Source: Kaistia terrae
Lineage (GTDB): Bacteria; Pseudomonadota; Alphaproteobacteria; Rhizobiales; Kaistiaceae
NCBI RefSeq assembly: GCF_026344005.1
Contig: NZ_JAPKNH010000001.1
Location: forward strand, 1,054,001-1,118,000
DNA: 64,000 nucleotides
Direction of reading: 5' to 3'
Numbering within the stretch: position 1 is the first letter of the stretch; each line of letters begins with the position of its first letter. Shown here piece by piece: positions 25,634 to 33,450 of the stretch. The notes below the pieces were generated by a model. That model was not told where the DNA came from, ran no database searches, and saw only the letters and a program-made list of their open reading frames with translations. The position numbers were made by a program, and so were the translations under genes.

Positions 25634-26763
25634 CGGTCCGATGCTCCAGCGCCGACCGAAACCATCTGGAACGCAGCCGTAAAGCCCGGCCCCAGCGACG
25701 ACATCAGTAGTTCGCCTTGGCTGCCGGATCTCAATAGATCCTCCAGCACGAACAACACGGTCGGCGCCGACATGTTGCCGTAGGCGGCCAGCACCCGCCG
25801 TTCGGCGTCGAGGGCGAATTTCGGGTAGCCGAAGACGATCTCCAGCTCGTCCATGACCTTGGCGCCGCCTGGATGGCAGCAGGGGCGGTCGACGTCGGAT
25901 CGACTCAGACCGTGCCTCGCCAGAAAGCCGTCGAGGGCGGCCGGATATTGATCGGCGATGATCTGCGGAATGCTCTGCTGGAAGATGACATCAAAACCGT
26001 TGGCGTCGATGTTCCAGCCCATGACATCGAGCGTGTCGTGCCAGCAATGCTCGCCACCGACGCCAAGCGTGGCGAGACGCGGCGTCGCAATGCCGGCATC
26101 GCTGGTGACGACGGCCGCCGCCGCGCCATCGCCGAACAGCGCACTGGCGACGAGGTTGCTCTTGGTCAGCCGGTCATAGCGGAAGGCGAGGCTGCTGAGC
26201 TCGACGACAATCATCAGGCAGCGCAGCCCCGCCTGCGAGCGCGCCATCTGGGCCGTGCGGGTCAGGCCGAGCACGCCACCGGCGCAGCCGAGCCCGAAGA
26301 TCGGCAGCCGCATCACATCCGAGCGGAAAGGAAGCAAATTCATCAGCCGCGCCTCGATGCTGGGCGTCGAGATGCCGGTCGAGGAGACGAAGACAAGAAC
26401 GTCGATATCTTGCGGCCGGAGCTGCGCCGATTGCAGCGCGAGATTGGCCGCCTCGAAGGCGAGGGCGGTCGCGTGCTCCTGATAGAGCCGCGTCTTCTCT
26501 TCAAAATCGGCCGGCCCCAGAAACCACTCGACAGGCCGGCAGCTGTAGCGCGCGTCGATGGCGGCGTTGTCGAACACCTGCTCGAGCTGGTCGAAGAAGG
26601 GCATGCGCGAGGCGAACACCTCGCGCGCCCGCTCCTTGGCGACCGTTTGCGGAATACGAAACGGCGGCACGACCGTCACCAGCGACCGCAACGCCGCCGT
26701 GACCGCTGCAACGCGGGGCGGATGGGCCACAGCGACGGTATCGGGAAACTGGATCAGGTTCAT
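25630..26763 (-). CDS. Type III polyketide synthase (chalcone synthase-like)
   Basis: A 377-residue thiolase-fold enzyme that extends an acyl-CoA with malonyl-CoA to make alkylpyrones or alkylresorcinols. The triad is visible as Cys160 (FGLGCAGGVLG), His297 (CCHPGGAKVMDELE) and Asn330 (YGNMSAPTVLFVL). The ATG at 26763 follows AAGGAGAGG; an upstream extension of the frame lies antisense to the TPR gene and is rejected. Translational coupling to an ICMT-like methyltransferase resembles the bpsAB pair. The starter unit cannot be predicted, and no hydroxylase is adjacent. Confidence 0.92.
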   Translation of the reverse strand: MNLIQFPDTVAVAHPPRVAAVTAALRSLVTVVPPFRIPQTVAKERAREVFASRMPFFDQLEQVFDNAAIDARYSCRPVEWFLGPADFEEKTRLYQEHATALAFEAANLALQSAQLRPQDIDVLVFVSSTGISTPSIEARLMNLLPFRSDVMRLPIFGLGCAGGVLGLTRTAQMARSQAGLRCLMIVVELSSLAFRYDRLTKSNLVASALFGDGAAAAVVTSDAGIATPRLATLGVGGEHCWHDTLDVMGWNIDANGFDVIFQQSIPQIIADQYPAALDGFLARHGLSRSDVDRPCCHPGGAKVMDELEIVFGYPKFALDAERRVLAAYGNMSAPTVLFVLEDLLRSGSQGELLMSSLGPGFTAAFQMVSVGAGASDR

Positions 26764-26797
26764 GCCGTGCCTCTCCTTGAGGAGCCTGTTTCCAGTT

Positions 26798-27370
26798 TCA
26801 GTCGACGGGATTGCCGGAAATGGCGGCTGCGAGATCTTCGTATTGCTCGCATTCCTTGTTGCCACAAAGCTTCTCGACGATCCCCAGCTCGGCCTTCGCC
26901 AGTTCCATGCGCCCGGCGCTGGCATAGCCTTCGCCGAGATATTCATGGGTGTTGATGTTGTTGGGATCGATCGCCAGCGCCTGCTTGTAGAAGCCGATGC
27001 CAGTGTCGGTATCGCCCTTCTTGCGGTGGCTGTAGCCGATATAGGTCAGCACCATCGCGTCCTGCTTGTTACGCACGGCGGCGAGGACAGTCAGGGCGTC
27101 GTCATAGTGACCGGCCAATGCCAGCGCACGGCCCTGTTCCAGCAGATCCTTGTCGGGAACATTGCTCGACTGGGCGCGGACGCAGCGCTGGGTCTTCTTG
27201 TCCCAGACCAGCCCCTGCCGACATTGTGGTGGCGCACTGCCACCGCTTCCGGAGGAACCGCTACCGCCGCTCGCCGCGACGGCCGGCATAATGCCGGCAA
27301 GGCCGATCAAGGCCGCGCAGGTTATTGCGGCCAGGCTGTTCATTTTCCGATGGGAGATCTGTCGTGTCAT
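26798..27370 (-). CDS. Secreted TPR protein, paralogue A (short Gly/Ser linker)
   Basis: A 190-residue protein with an N-terminal signal peptide (cleavage near AVAAS), a short Gly/Ser stretch (residues 34-45), and a cysteine pair in CRQGLVWDKKTQRC. Two to three TPR helices follow, including LTYIGYSHRKKGDTD and THEYLGEGYASAGRMELAKAEL. A second cysteine pair lies in LCGNKEC. It is about 80% identical by eye over the TPR part to the neighbouring paralogue at 27554. Its role is unknown; TPRs usually mediate protein-protein contacts. It lies 34 bases upstream of the PKS gene on the same strand and may be co-transcribed with it. Confidence 0.85.
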   Translation of the reverse strand: MTRQISHRKMNSLAAITCAALIGLAGIMPAVAASGGSGSSGSGGSAPPQCRQGLVWDKKTQRCVRAQSSNVPDKDLLEQGRALALAGHYDDALTVLAAVRNKQDAMVLTYIGYSHRKKGDTDTGIGFYKQALAIDPNNINTHEYLGEGYASAGRMELAKAELGIVEKLCGNKECEQYEDLAAAISGNPVD

Positions 27371-27553
27371 CGCCGTTACCCTTCCTGATTGATCCGGAGA
27401 GGAAACGCCTATAGCTGGCGCTCTATTCGATCGGTGCCGGGCCGGCCACGATCACGAAGCGGTGATGACGAGTGGTGGGCTGTTCGGAAGACGGTTGGCC
27501 GGCGACGCCTGCTGCAACATCGCCGGCCCTGGCGCGTCTTCAACGACAGCCGT

Positions 27554-28246
27554 CTATTCGACCGGCTTGCCGGAGACTGCGGCTGCGAGATCTTCATATT
27601 GCTCGCATTCCGTATTGCCGCAGAGCTGCTGGACGATCGTCAGCTCAGCCTTGGCCAGTTCCATGCGACCGGCGCTGGCATAACCTTCGCCCAGATATTC
27701 ATGCGTATTGAGATTGTTCGGGTCGAGCGCCAGCGCCTGCTTGTAGAAGTCGATGCCGACGTCGGTGTCGCCCTTCTTGCGATGGCTGTAGCCGATATAG
27801 GTCAGGACCATGGAATCCTGCTTGTTCTGCACGGCATCGAGCACATCCAGTGCGTTGTCGTAGTAGCCGGCGAGCGCCAGCTGGCGGCCCTGCTGGAACA
27901 ATTCCTTGTCATTGAGCTCGCTGTGCCGCGCCTTGACGCATTGATGCGACTTCATGCTGTAGACAAGGCCGCGCTTGCAGACCTGATCCGCCGGCATGAA
28001 GTGGCTGTTGCCTCCGGTGCTATGGCTGCTGCTGCTGCTCCCGCCGCTGCTACTGCCGCCACCGCCCATACCACCGCCGCTGCTTCCACCGCTGCTTCCG
28101 CCGCCGCCGCCACTGCTGCCGCCTCCACCGCCACCGCCTCCGCCACCACCGCCGCTATGGCTGAGGGCGGCGCCGGTAGACGCAAGCAGGCCAACAATGG
28201 CCAGGGTGATCACGGATCGACTCGTCTTTTCGAACATGGTTGTCAT
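27554..28246 (-). CDS. Secreted TPR protein, paralogue B (long Gly/Ser linker)
   Basis: A 230-residue protein with a signal peptide (residues 1-28). A low-complexity Gly/Ser run spans residues 31-79, and a cysteine pair lies in CKRGLVYSMKSHQC. The TPR region nearly repeats that of paralogue A. The ATG at 28246 follows GGAGGG at five bases; an ATG nine bases downstream is also possible. The gene is divergent from the ECF sigma gene with 84 bases between starts. The duplicated pair differs mainly in linker length. No enzymatic motif is seen; an envelope scaffold role is only a guess. Confidence 0.85.
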   Translation of the reverse strand: MTTMFEKTSRSVITLAIVGLLASTGAALSHSGGGGGGGGGGGGSSGGGGGSSGGSSGGGMGGGGSSSGGSSSSSHSTGGNSHFMPADQVCKRGLVYSMKSHQCVKARHSELNDKELFQQGRQLALAGYYDNALDVLDAVQNKQDSMVLTYIGYSHRKKGDTDVGIDFYKQALALDPNNLNTHEYLGEGYASAGRMELAKAELTIVQQLCGNTECEQYEDLAAAVSGKPVE

Positions 28247-28270
28247 CGGACCCTCCGACTGGTTTGCTCT

Positions 28271-28292
28271 CGCGACTGAGACGAGAGTCGCG
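28271..28292. promoter_or_regulatory. Inverted repeat in the TPR/sigma divergent promoter region
   Basis: CGCGACT at 28271-28277 and AGTCGCG at 28286-28292 are perfect 7-bp arms with an 8-base spacer. They lie midway between the divergent starts of the TPR paralogue B and ECF sigma genes. A shared regulator site is possible; nothing identifies the binding protein. Confidence 0.4.
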
Positions 28293-28330
28293 GCAAGAAC
28301 AGCAGGGCCGGGAGCCCTATTCGCTCGCCC

Positions 28331-28870
28331 ATGTCTAGATCGGATCACGATGCGGTGAAGGCAGGACTGGCGCTTCATCTGGAAGCGCTCTGGCGCTATG
28401 GCCTCGTCCTGTCCCGCAACCGCGACACGGCGGAAGACCTGGTCCAGGCAACCTGTTTGCGCGCGCTGGAACGATCGCACCAGTTCCTGCCCGGCACGCG
28501 GCTGGACCGCTGGCTGTTCGCCATCGAGCGCTCCATCTGGATCAACGAGCTGCGCGCCCGACGCGTCCGGCAAGGCGCCGGCGTCGTCGACGCCGAGATT
28601 GCGCTCGTTGTCGATGGCGGGCACGAGATTGAAACGAATATTCTGGCGTCGCAGGTGTTAAGGGAGATTGGAAAGCTGGCGGAGGCGCAGAGGGAAACCG
28701 TGCTGCTCGTCTATGCGGAAGGTTTCTCCTACCGCGAGGCGGCCGATTTTCTCGGCGTCCCCATCGGCACGATCATGAGCCGGCTTGCGGCGGTTCGCGA
28801 GAAGCTGGGCGGTATGTCGGAAACGCCGCAAGGGCGCGTAGACAGGAAGCAAGGCGGCGATGACGGATAA
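28331..28870 (+). CDS. ECF-type RNA polymerase sigma factor
   Basis: A 179-residue sigma-70 family factor with region 2 (NRDTAEDLVQATCLRALER, then RLDRWLFAIERSIWINELR) and region 4 (YREAADFLGVPIGTIMSRLAAVREKL). Region 3 is absent, as in extracytoplasmic-function factors. It overlaps the anti-sigma gene by 11 bases. Such factors respond to envelope or oxidative stress and often activate adjacent genes, so the divergent TPR genes are candidate targets. Confidence 0.92.
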   Translation: MSRSDHDAVKAGLALHLEALWRYGLVLSRNRDTAEDLVQATCLRALERSHQFLPGTRLDRWLFAIERSIWINELRARRVRQGAGVVDAEIALVVDGGHEIETNILASQVLREIGKLAEAQRETVLLVYAEGFSYREAADFLGVPIGTIMSRLAAVREKLGGMSETPQGRVDRKQGGDDG

Positions 28871-29702
28871 TAGTCATCCAGACGATGCACGGCTGATTGC
28901 TCACCTCGAAGGCCGGCTTCCGGTCGAGGAGCGGGAGGCGCTGATCGCACGCCTGTCTACCGATGATAGCTTGCGTATGCGTCTCGACCGCATCGAGCGG
29001 GGCGGGCCGATCATCGCCCCGGCCTTCGAAGCGCTCAAGGCCGACGCACCGCGCGCCCGGCTCGAGTCGCTGCTATCGGCAGCCATCGCCACCGACGAAA
29101 CGCGCCGCGTGCTGGAGCGGCCGCGGACCCGCACGCTGCGGATGCCTCGATGGCAGCCCGGCCTCGTCGCCGCGGCGACAGCGCTGTTCCTGCTCGGCGG
29201 CGTCGTGGGCGCTGCGCTGAGTGGCTGGATCGGCAGCGACAATAGCGAGATGGCCGATAGCCAGGATTCCGAAATGCTGGTGCGTGCGCCGGAGGGTTGG
29301 CGTCAGGCTGTGGCCGAATACTGGTCGCTGACCACGGCGGATACGCTGGCGCTGGTGCCGACGCCCGAACGCGCGGCGGCCGAACTGCGCGCTGCATCCG
29401 CCAAACTCGGCGTTGATCTGGCCGGCGCGCCGGAGGCTTTCCCAAACCTGTCGTTCCGGGGCGCGCAGCTGTTCGATTTTCAGGGGCGTCCCCTGGTGCA
29501 GATCGCTTATCTCGATCCAGTGCACGGGCCAATCGCCTATTGCGTCATTGCCAAGCCGGACAAGGCCGACTTGCCATTGACGACGGAAGAAATGGACGGG
29601 TTCACCATCGTGCATTGGGCGTCCAACGGACAGGCACGGCTCCTGATCGGTCGCGCGCCTGCCGAGCACCTTCAGGCGTTGGCTCGAAAAGTCGCCAGCT
29701 AG
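28860..29702 (+). CDS. Anti-sigma factor, single-pass membrane protein
   Basis: A 280-residue protein with an N-terminal cytoplasmic domain (HPDDARLIAHLEGRLPVEEREAL) of the anti-sigma type. One transmembrane helix lies near residues 98-120 (LVAAATALFLLGGVVGAALSG), followed by a periplasmic sensor part of about 150 residues. No zinc-binding HxxxCxxC motif is visible. Overlap with the sigma gene implies coupled synthesis so that the factor is held inactive. The signal that releases it cannot be inferred. Confidence 0.85.
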   Translation: MTDNSHPDDARLIAHLEGRLPVEEREALIARLSTDDSLRMRLDRIERGGPIIAPAFEALKADAPRARLESLLSAAIATDETRRVLERPRTRTLRMPRWQPGLVAAATALFLLGGVVGAALSGWIGSDNSEMADSQDSEMLVRAPEGWRQAVAEYWSLTTADTLALVPTPERAAAELRAASAKLGVDLAGAPEAFPNLSFRGAQLFDFQGRPLVQIAYLDPVHGPIAYCVIAKPDKADLPLTTEEMDGFTIVHWASNGQARLLIGRAPAEHLQALARKVAS

Positions 29703-29828
29703 AAGGCGAGGGCAGGGCCGATCCGAGCCCGACCCGACGCTTGATTCCTTGCGGCGGCGTGTCACGCGGGCTTGTTCTGCGGTCCTCCCGTACCTAGCTG
29801 TGGCGCGAGCGAAGCGGAAGGGAAAATC

Positions 29829-30248
29829 ATGGAAACGAGCGGATTGATCCAACCGGCGACGGGCGTGGATGAAGCCTCGATCCGCCGGTTGGTTCACACC
29901 TTCTACGATCGCGTCTGCCTCGATCCGCTGATCGGCCCCATCTTCGACGCGCAGATCGACGACTGGGACGAGCATCTCGATAAGCTTTGCGCCTTCTGGT
30001 CCAACGTCGTCCTGCGTACCGGCCGCTATCAGGGCAGGCCGATGCAGAAGCATTTGCGCCTGCCGATCGAGCCCGCGCATTTCGACCGCTGGCTCGCTCT
30101 TTTCCGCACCACAGTCCATGAGACCATGCCGCCCGAGGCGGCGGCGATTTTCATCGACCGCGCCAACCGAATCGCCGACAGCTTCGAGCTCGGCATCGGA
30201 AGTGTCCGGGGAGAGATCCGCTCGCCACGCCACGCTGTCCGATCCTAA
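29829..30248 (+). CDS. Group III truncated haemoglobin
   Basis: A 139-residue haem protein. The helical pattern FYDRVCLDPLIGPIFD, WDEHLDKLCAFWSNVVLRTGRY and HFDRWLALFRTTVHE matches group III (trHbP) globins, with a conserved tryptophan and candidate haem-facing histidines. The ATG at 29829 with GGAA upstream is preferred over an open extension from 29772. Group III globins are thought to handle oxygen, peroxide or NO under microaerobic conditions; their function is not settled. The Old Yellow Enzyme gene follows after about 100 bases. Confidence 0.92.
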   Translation: METSGLIQPATGVDEASIRRLVHTFYDRVCLDPLIGPIFDAQIDDWDEHLDKLCAFWSNVVLRTGRYQGRPMQKHLRLPIEPAHFDRWLALFRTTVHETMPPEAAAIFIDRANRIADSFELGIGSVRGEIRSPRHAVRS

Positions 30249-30349
30249 AGGGAGGTTTCCCCTACGGAATATTGCGAGCTTAAAAAGCCGCTCTATATTT
30301 GTAGGGACGGCTGACCGATCGAGCCGCGCCAAAAGGGGCTTTCCAATAA

Positions 30350-31411
30350 ATGTCAGTGCTTTTCGAACCGCTTCAGGCGGGCGTTCTCCGGTTGCCCAAC
30401 CGCATCATCATGGCGCCCTTGACGCGCAGCCGGGCAGGGACCGAGCGCGTGCCAAACGCGCTGATGGCCGAATATTACGCGCAGCGCGCTAATGCGGGCC
30501 TCATCATCAGCGAGGCGACCAGCGTTTCCGCGCAGGGTGTAGGCTATTACGGCACGCCGGGCATCTGGTCCGATGAACAGGTTGAAGGCTGGAAGCTCGT
30601 CACCAAGGCCGTGCATGACGCCGGCGGGCGGATGGTTTCGCAGCTCTGGCATGTCGGCCGCGTCTCCGATCCCGAATTTCACGGCGGTGAATTGCCCGTC
30701 GCCCCGAGCGCGATCGCGCCGGCCGGCAATGTCAGCCTGCTTCGACCGGTCCGGCCCTATGCGGTTCCGCGGGCACTGGAGACGGATGAAATCCCCGGCA
30801 TCATCGAAGATTTTCGACGTGGCGCCGAGAACGCCAAGCGAGCCGGCTTCGACGGCGTCGATGTGCATGGCGCCAATGGCTATCTGCTCGACCAGTTCCT
30901 GCAGGACAAGAGCAACCACCGCACCGACCGCTATGGCGGCTCGATCGAGAACCGGGCGCGCCTGATGCTGGAGATCGTCGACGTGGCGATTTCGGTCTGG
31001 GGCCCGGACCGCGTGGCAGCGCATATCCGGCCGCGCGGCGACGACCACGATCTGGGCGACAGCAACCCGCGCGCCCTGTTCACCTACCTCGCGGCGGAGC
31101 TGAAAAAGCGCGGCATTGCCTTCCTTTTCGTGATCGAGCGCGAAGGTCCGGACAGCCTGCTTGGCGAGATCAAGCAGGCCTTCGGCGGCGTTGTTATCGC
31201 CAACCAGGGCATGAGCAAAGCCGACGCCGAGCGATTGATCCGCGAGGGCAAGGCCGACGCGGTGGCTTTCGGGCGCAACTACATCGCATCGCCGGACCTG
31301 GCGGATCGCTTCGCCAGCGATGCGCCGCTGAACCAGCCCGATCCGTCGACCTTCTATACGGCAGGCCCTAAGGGCTACACCGATTATCCGACGCTCGAAA
31401 CCGTCGACTGA
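30350..31411 (+). CDS. Old Yellow Enzyme family alkene reductase (NemA-like)
   Basis: A 353-residue FMN-dependent TIM-barrel reductase of electrophilic alkenes such as N-ethylmaleimide, nitro compounds and enones. Family motifs are LPNRIIMAPLTRSRA, QLWHVGR, the substrate-binding VHGANGYLLDQFLQ (His/Asn pair) and RYGGSIENRARL. The C-terminal FMN phosphate site is seen in VAFGRNYIASPDL. It commonly protects against reactive electrophiles. No TetR/NemR regulator is adjacent. Confidence 0.94.
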   Translation: MSVLFEPLQAGVLRLPNRIIMAPLTRSRAGTERVPNALMAEYYAQRANAGLIISEATSVSAQGVGYYGTPGIWSDEQVEGWKLVTKAVHDAGGRMVSQLWHVGRVSDPEFHGGELPVAPSAIAPAGNVSLLRPVRPYAVPRALETDEIPGIIEDFRRGAENAKRAGFDGVDVHGANGYLLDQFLQDKSNHRTDRYGGSIENRARLMLEIVDVAISVWGPDRVAAHIRPRGDDHDLGDSNPRALFTYLAAELKKRGIAFLFVIEREGPDSLLGEIKQAFGGVVIANQGMSKADAERLIREGKADAVAFGRNYIASPDLADRFASDAPLNQPDPSTFYTAGPKGYTDYPTLETVD

Positions 31412-31481
31412 TACGGCAAGTTCGCATCGAAATGCATGGGCGCGGCGAGGGTAGGGCAGGTTCCTCCCTCACCGCCACCGG

Positions 31482-32195
31482 CTACCCCAGAACCAGCAAT
31501 TCCTCGAAATGGTTCATGTCGTCGAAGCTGCAAAAGGCCGGCGGGCGTAGCTCCAGGATCGGCGCTTCGCGGGCGATCAGGGCGCGGCATTCGTCGAACA
31601 GCGCCTCCCAGGCCGGCAGACGATCCTCGGCAATCCAGTCGATCATGTAGGCCAGCGTGACGTGGAAGCTGTAGTCGTCATGGTCGGGATGGCGATAGCC
31701 GAAGCTTTCGGCGAGCGCGTTGCGCCATGCCTTCATGATGCTGCGATCGGCTTCAGTTGCGCCGGCGACCGTCAGGCCGGTTGGAACGACGTCCATGACT
31801 TTGACTCGAAACGGCCCGGCGTCGCGAAAATCTTGCAGCCGGTCGAGATAGTGGCGCGTCATCGCGTCGATCCCGCTATCGAGCGCCATCGATTCCGGCC
31901 AGTAAGGCAGGGTGCGCCGACCTTCGAGAATGCCTTGGAAGAGCGTCATGTGCAGGCTGGAGACCGGCGTGAAGGCGAGCTGGCCGGCATCCGGCATCGC
32001 CATCATGCGGCGGCGAACCTCGACAATCGCGGCCTGCGATTTCGAGCCTTCGGCGAGGTGGCAAACCACTGTATTGCCTGGCTCCGGCAGGAATACGCCG
32101 CTGCGGTCGTAGCGGCGCCCAAGATGCCTGGGCGGCATGGTTTGCGCGCTGGCGGCATAGCGGGCGAGGGAGGCGGCGGCGAGCGTCGTTGTCAT
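31482..32195 (-). CDS. 2H phosphodiesterase-like protein (DUF1868 type)
   Basis: A 237-residue protein with two H-x-T motifs, LHMTLFQG and FHVTLAYM, the hallmark of the 2H/cyclic phosphodiesterase-like fold that includes LigT and 2'-5' RNA ligases. The layout, with an N-terminal YDRSGVFLPEPGNTVVCHL and a C-terminal CSFDDMNHFEEL, fits the DUF1868 group. The ATG at 32195 is chosen; sequence upstream in the same frame is Arg-rich and unconserved, and no clear ribosome-binding site is visible. The substrate is unknown. Confidence 0.8.
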   Translation of the reverse strand: MTTTLAAASLARYAASAQTMPPRHLGRRYDRSGVFLPEPGNTVVCHLAEGSKSQAAIVEVRRRMMAMPDAGQLAFTPVSSLHMTLFQGILEGRRTLPYWPESMALDSGIDAMTRHYLDRLQDFRDAGPFRVKVMDVVPTGLTVAGATEADRSIMKAWRNALAESFGYRHPDHDDYSFHVTLAYMIDWIAEDRLPAWEALFDECRALIAREAPILELRPPAFCSFDDMNHFEELLVLG

Positions 32196-32444
32196 GCGAA
32201 GACCATTCGTTGGCGTCGGGCGTCGCCGCTTGGACCGGGCGCGACGACCGGCATCTAGCGCTCGACCATGAAGCACGCGTGACGGTGTCCGTCGAGACGC
32301 GATCGGCGCGGCGCGGGCAGGGCGCACAGACGCCCTCCCCACATTGACTCCGCCTGCCCCGGCGCCAGTTCAAGGCAAGTGTCGGCGTGGTCCTTGTCGT
32401 GCAACGACGGCGCAAAACGGGCTCTTCCAAAAAGGAATCTCGCG

Positions 32445-33140
32445 GTGGTCAAATCATCGGTGCCCAGCATGCGGATCACGGTCACGAAAGATGGCCCTTA
32501 TCTGGTGCGCGGGCAGGTGCCGCTGAGCCGACAGGCGATCGGTGCCGATGCGGCGGGCGACTCGGTCGAATGGGTGCTGCTGGAGAGCATCGCCGCCGGC
32601 GCGGCCTATCGGCTATGCCGGTGCGGCCAGTCGGCGACCAAGCCGTTCTGCGACGATAGCCACATCCGGATTGGCTTTGTCGGGAACGAGACAGCAAGCC
32701 GGAAGCCCTATGCGGCACTGGCGCAGGAGATCGACGGCCCGGCCATGGCCCTGACCGATGCCGAATCCCTCTGCGCCTTCGCCCGCTTCTGCGATCGTGA
32801 CGGCAAGGTCTGGAACAATGTCTCGCACGCAAGCTCCGAACCCGCTCGCGAGGCCTTTGTGCATCAGGTCGGCCAATGTCCGTCCGGTCGTCTCGTGGCG
32901 TGGGATTTCGAGACACGGGCGCCGGTCGAGCCAAGCCTGCCGGCATCGATCGTCCTCGTCGAGGATCCGTCGCAGGGTGTGAGCGGCCCGATCTGGGTGC
33001 GTGGCGGCATCGTCATCGAGGCGGCCGACGGCACGCCATACGAAATCCGCAACCGGGTGACGCTCTGCCGCTGCGGCCAGTCGAACAACAAGCCGTTCTG
33101 TGACGGCACCCATGCGGCGGTCGGATTCAAGGATAGCTGA
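32445..33140 (+). CDS. Double CDGSH iron-sulfur protein
   Basis: A 231-residue protein with two CDGSH [2Fe-2S] motifs, CRCGQSATKPFCDDSH near the middle and CRCGQSNNKPFCDGTH at the C-terminus. Each is ligated by three cysteines and one histidine. Between them is a segment with LTDAESLCAFARFCDRDGKVW. Family proteins act in redox sensing and iron-sulfur handling. A GTG start at 32445 is preceded by AAAAAGGAA; an ATG at 32469 would remove eight residues. It lies beside, and convergent with, the siderophore-reductase locus. Confidence 0.88.
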   Translation: MVKSSVPSMRITVTKDGPYLVRGQVPLSRQAIGADAAGDSVEWVLLESIAAGAAYRLCRCGQSATKPFCDDSHIRIGFVGNETASRKPYAALAQEIDGPAMALTDAESLCAFARFCDRDGKVWNNVSHASSEPAREAFVHQVGQCPSGRLVAWDFETRAPVEPSLPASIVLVEDPSQGVSGPIWVRGGIVIEAADGTPYEIRNRVTLCRCGQSNNKPFCDGTHAAVGFKDS

Positions 33141-33450
33141 AGGCGTTCGCATCCGATGGCCGGCGAACGCAATGCCGGATTGGCCGACAGCAGTGCTTCA
33201 GGCGGTCTGGGGGGAGGAAGCGGTGGACACAAGGCCTATCCTGCTTCGGACATCCTCAATTCGCATAAGATATATTATGGAACTATTCTGTTTGTGCGGA
33301 TTGAGGTGACCTGGAGCCTTTGAGCCATGAGCTGTTCGCCCTGTCCGTCTGGCCTGCTCGTCCCAAACGTCGGGATCCGGCAAAACTGCTAATGCCAATG
33401 TTGGCCGGATGCGTTCGGTTTGTCTCCAGCCAGATCGACAGACTGCAGCG
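33141..33450. other. Gene-free stretch between convergent CDGSH and SIP genes
   Basis: These 310 bases hold no convincing gene. Directly after the CDGSH stop is a perfect 8-bp hairpin (GCGTTCGC at 33143-33150, GCGAACGC at 33163-33170) without a T-tract, possibly a transcript end. A second, longer inverted repeat (33254-33306) surrounds an AT-rich core. The remainder is unremarkable. Confidence 0.6.
33254..33306. repeat. Near-perfect 12-bp inverted repeat around an AT-rich core
   Basis: CCTCAATTCGCA at 33254-33265 pairs with TGCGGATTGAGG at 33295-33306, with one mismatch (a possible G-T wobble in RNA). The 29-base core is unusually AT-rich (ATAAGATATATTATGG). It could be a bidirectional transcription end or a protein site; no other copy was noticed. 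Confidence 0.5.

Noticed and set aside
28000-28165. Repetitive Gly/Ser-coding DNA considered as a CRISPR-like or minisatellite array
   Set aside because: Codon choice is irregular, there is no fixed repeat unit or spacer, and it lies in frame inside a secreted protein.
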